Of a DNA stretch of 64,000 nt, positions 62,973 to 64,000 are shown in pieces (position 1 is the stretch's first letter; every line of letters starts with the position of its first letter). The position numbers and the translations under genes are program-made. The stretch spans positions 1,984,001 through 2,048,000 of the forward strand of contig NZ_CP048113.1 in assembly GCF_010093065.1 (NCBI RefSeq), in the 5' to 3' direction. The notes beneath the pieces are model-generated. The model did no database searches. It was given only the letters and a program-made list of their open reading frames with translations, and was not told where the DNA came from. This DNA comes from Chitinophaga agri (GTDB lineage: Bacteria > Bacteroidota > Bacteroidia > Chitinophagales > Chitinophagaceae).

Positions 62973-63980
62973 ATGAAATACCTGTTCCTCTTATCAATTC
63001 CCTTTTTCTTTTCCTGCCATTCCGGCAAGCAGGGTGATCAAGCTGTGACCGACAATGCTGATTCTGCCCTGTATGCCCCTACGGTATTGCCTTTGACCGA
63101 TTCTATCGCGCAGTTTCCCAATAACGAAGCCCTGTACTTCCGCCGGGCACTGGTGCTATTCAATACCGATCCGGCTTTATCACAGCGGGATTTTGAGAAG
63201 GCCGCCGAACTGAAACCACAGGTAACCGACTTCTGGGCGGGTGCCGGAGAAGCGGCGCTGGTACTGGAACACTATCCGCAGGCCATTGCACATTTCCGGA
63301 AAGCGCTGGAAACAGCCCCTGGCTATCCTTATCTGCAATACAGACTGGCGACCGCATTGATAGAAGACAAACAATATACATCCGCCGATAGTGTCGCAGC
63401 TGTGCTGGCACAGTCGCCTGGTACCTACGATAAGGCCTACTACCTGAAAGCCAGGATCGCAGAAGAACACCGGGATACAACCCTGGCTATTACACACCTG
63501 ACCGCCGCTGTTGAACATGCCGGCATGGCCAGTGACTATGATGCTGTTATGGAGCTGGGAGATCTGCTGCTGACAAGACGCTCAGCGGAAGCGCCTAAAT
63601 ACTATAAGCTGGCTGCCAGACTGGACACCATTCAGTCGGAACCTTTCATTGCCCTGGGGCAGTATTATGAGCAGACAGGGAATGACGCGGATGCCATCAC
63701 GGCCTACAGGAATAGCATCACCACCGATCCGGATGATGAAAGAGCCTATCTGGCACTGGGTACGATCAACGTACGCAAAAAGAACTGGAAAGAAGGGCTC
63801 CGTTACTTTGACCTGGCTGCCAAGGCCTCTCCCAATAATGCAGAAGCCTATTACAACAGGGCACAGTGCCTGGAGCAGCTGGGCAGGAAGGATAACGCGA
63901 TAGATGACTATATCAAGGCGCTGACCTTCAGGAAGGATTACCCGGAAGCGAAAGCAGCCCTGGAGAAACTAAAAAAATAA
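62973..63980 (+). CDS. Tetratricopeptide repeat lipoprotein
   Basis: A 335-residue protein with a lipoprotein signal (lipobox cysteine C15 in FFFSC) and about seven TPR units; clear ones are NNEALYFRRALVLFNTDP, YPQAIAHFRKALETAPGYPY and GRKDNAIDDYIKALTFRKDY. It probably sits on the inner face of the outer membrane as a scaffold. No function known. It follows the thr terminator and is likely a separate unit; its stop is about 20 nt before the window end. Confidence 0.88.
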   Translation: MKYLFLLSIPFFFSCHSGKQGDQAVTDNADSALYAPTVLPLTDSIAQFPNNEALYFRRALVLFNTDPALSQRDFEKAAELKPQVTDFWAGAGEAALVLEHYPQAIAHFRKALETAPGYPYLQYRLATALIEDKQYTSADSVAAVLAQSPGTYDKAYYLKARIAEEHRDTTLAITHLTAAVEHAGMASDYDAVMELGDLLLTRRSAEAPKYYKLAARLDTIQSEPFIALGQYYEQTGNDADAITAYRNSITTDPDDERAYLALGTINVRKKNWKEGLRYFDLAAKASPNNAEAYYNRAQCLEQLGRKDNAIDDYIKALTFRKDYPEAKAALEKLKK

Positions 63981-64000
63981 ACAGTTATATTCGTAACGAT

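Noticed and set aside
1..64000. tRNA, rRNA, prophage or complete insertion sequence
   Set aside because: I scanned the spacers for cloverleaf-like and transposase-like sequence and saw none; absence by eye is not proof.

Overview
The window reads as ordinary chromosome of a member of the Bacteroidota, most likely the Chitinophagaceae and probably a Chitinophaga-like soil bacterium. I infer this from the gene families and their order, not from a database search. Pointers are the run rpmB, rpmG, DUF4295, ftsY; DUF4294 and DUF5723 proteins; a large TonB-linked outer-membrane protein; GH97, GH35 and GH88/105 hydrolases; near absence of Shine-Dalgarno sites; promoters of the Bacteroidota type (TTG, about 19 nt, TAnnTTTG); and bacillithiol genes. 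I see no tRNA, rRNA, CRISPR array, prophage or intact insertion sequence.

Layout. 1-6981: start of glgB, a DEAD-box helicase, rimO, a JmjC/cupin protein, ftsY, DUF4295, rpmG and rpmB, all on the minus strand. 7230-16639: peroxide defence (ahpC, ahpD), a long nearly empty stretch with one small ORF, bshB1, two secreted unknowns, another 1.1 kb gap holding a remarkable inverted repeat, a hydrolase, and cytochrome c maturation (ccmF, ccmE). 16959-33911: a ureohydrolase with a possible attenuator leader, a membrane protein and a radical SAM protein, an MFS transporter, a TonB-like protein with DUF5723 and folC, NUDIX and YfiT proteins, an ABC ATPase, a CAP lipoprotein, divergent fbp/lysC, a TonB-linked beta-barrel protein and a CBS protein. 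34105-39073: three secreted glycosidases. 39257-46747: a coiled-coil/barrel protein, two GMC oxidoreductases with a gluconate-dehydrogenase subunit-3 partner, an L,D-transpeptidase and a small membrane protein. 47036-57140: tyrosine breakdown (hppD, hmgA) split by a TlpA thioredoxin, a TetR/Tet(X)-like pair, a desaturase, an aldo-keto reductase, a small acidic protein and a WG-repeat protein. 57141-63980: the threonine operon thrA-thrB-thrC with a Thr/Ile-rich leader peptide, then a TPR lipoprotein.

The most unusual signals are non-coding. Three intergenic loci are built from 11-nt units. Two are arranged as near-perfect long hairpins (37 bp and 45 bp, three and four units per arm) and one as a plain tandem array. 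In both hairpins the + strand RNA keeps full pairing through one U-G wobble. The unit sequences differ between loci but the 11-nt period does not, and 11 bp is about one turn of an RNA helix. I also see an attenuator-like thr leader, a U-run hairpin in the 5' UTR of the ureohydrolase, a large inverted repeat between fbp and lysC, dispersed AATTCCT heptamers, and a short element with terminal inverted repeats.
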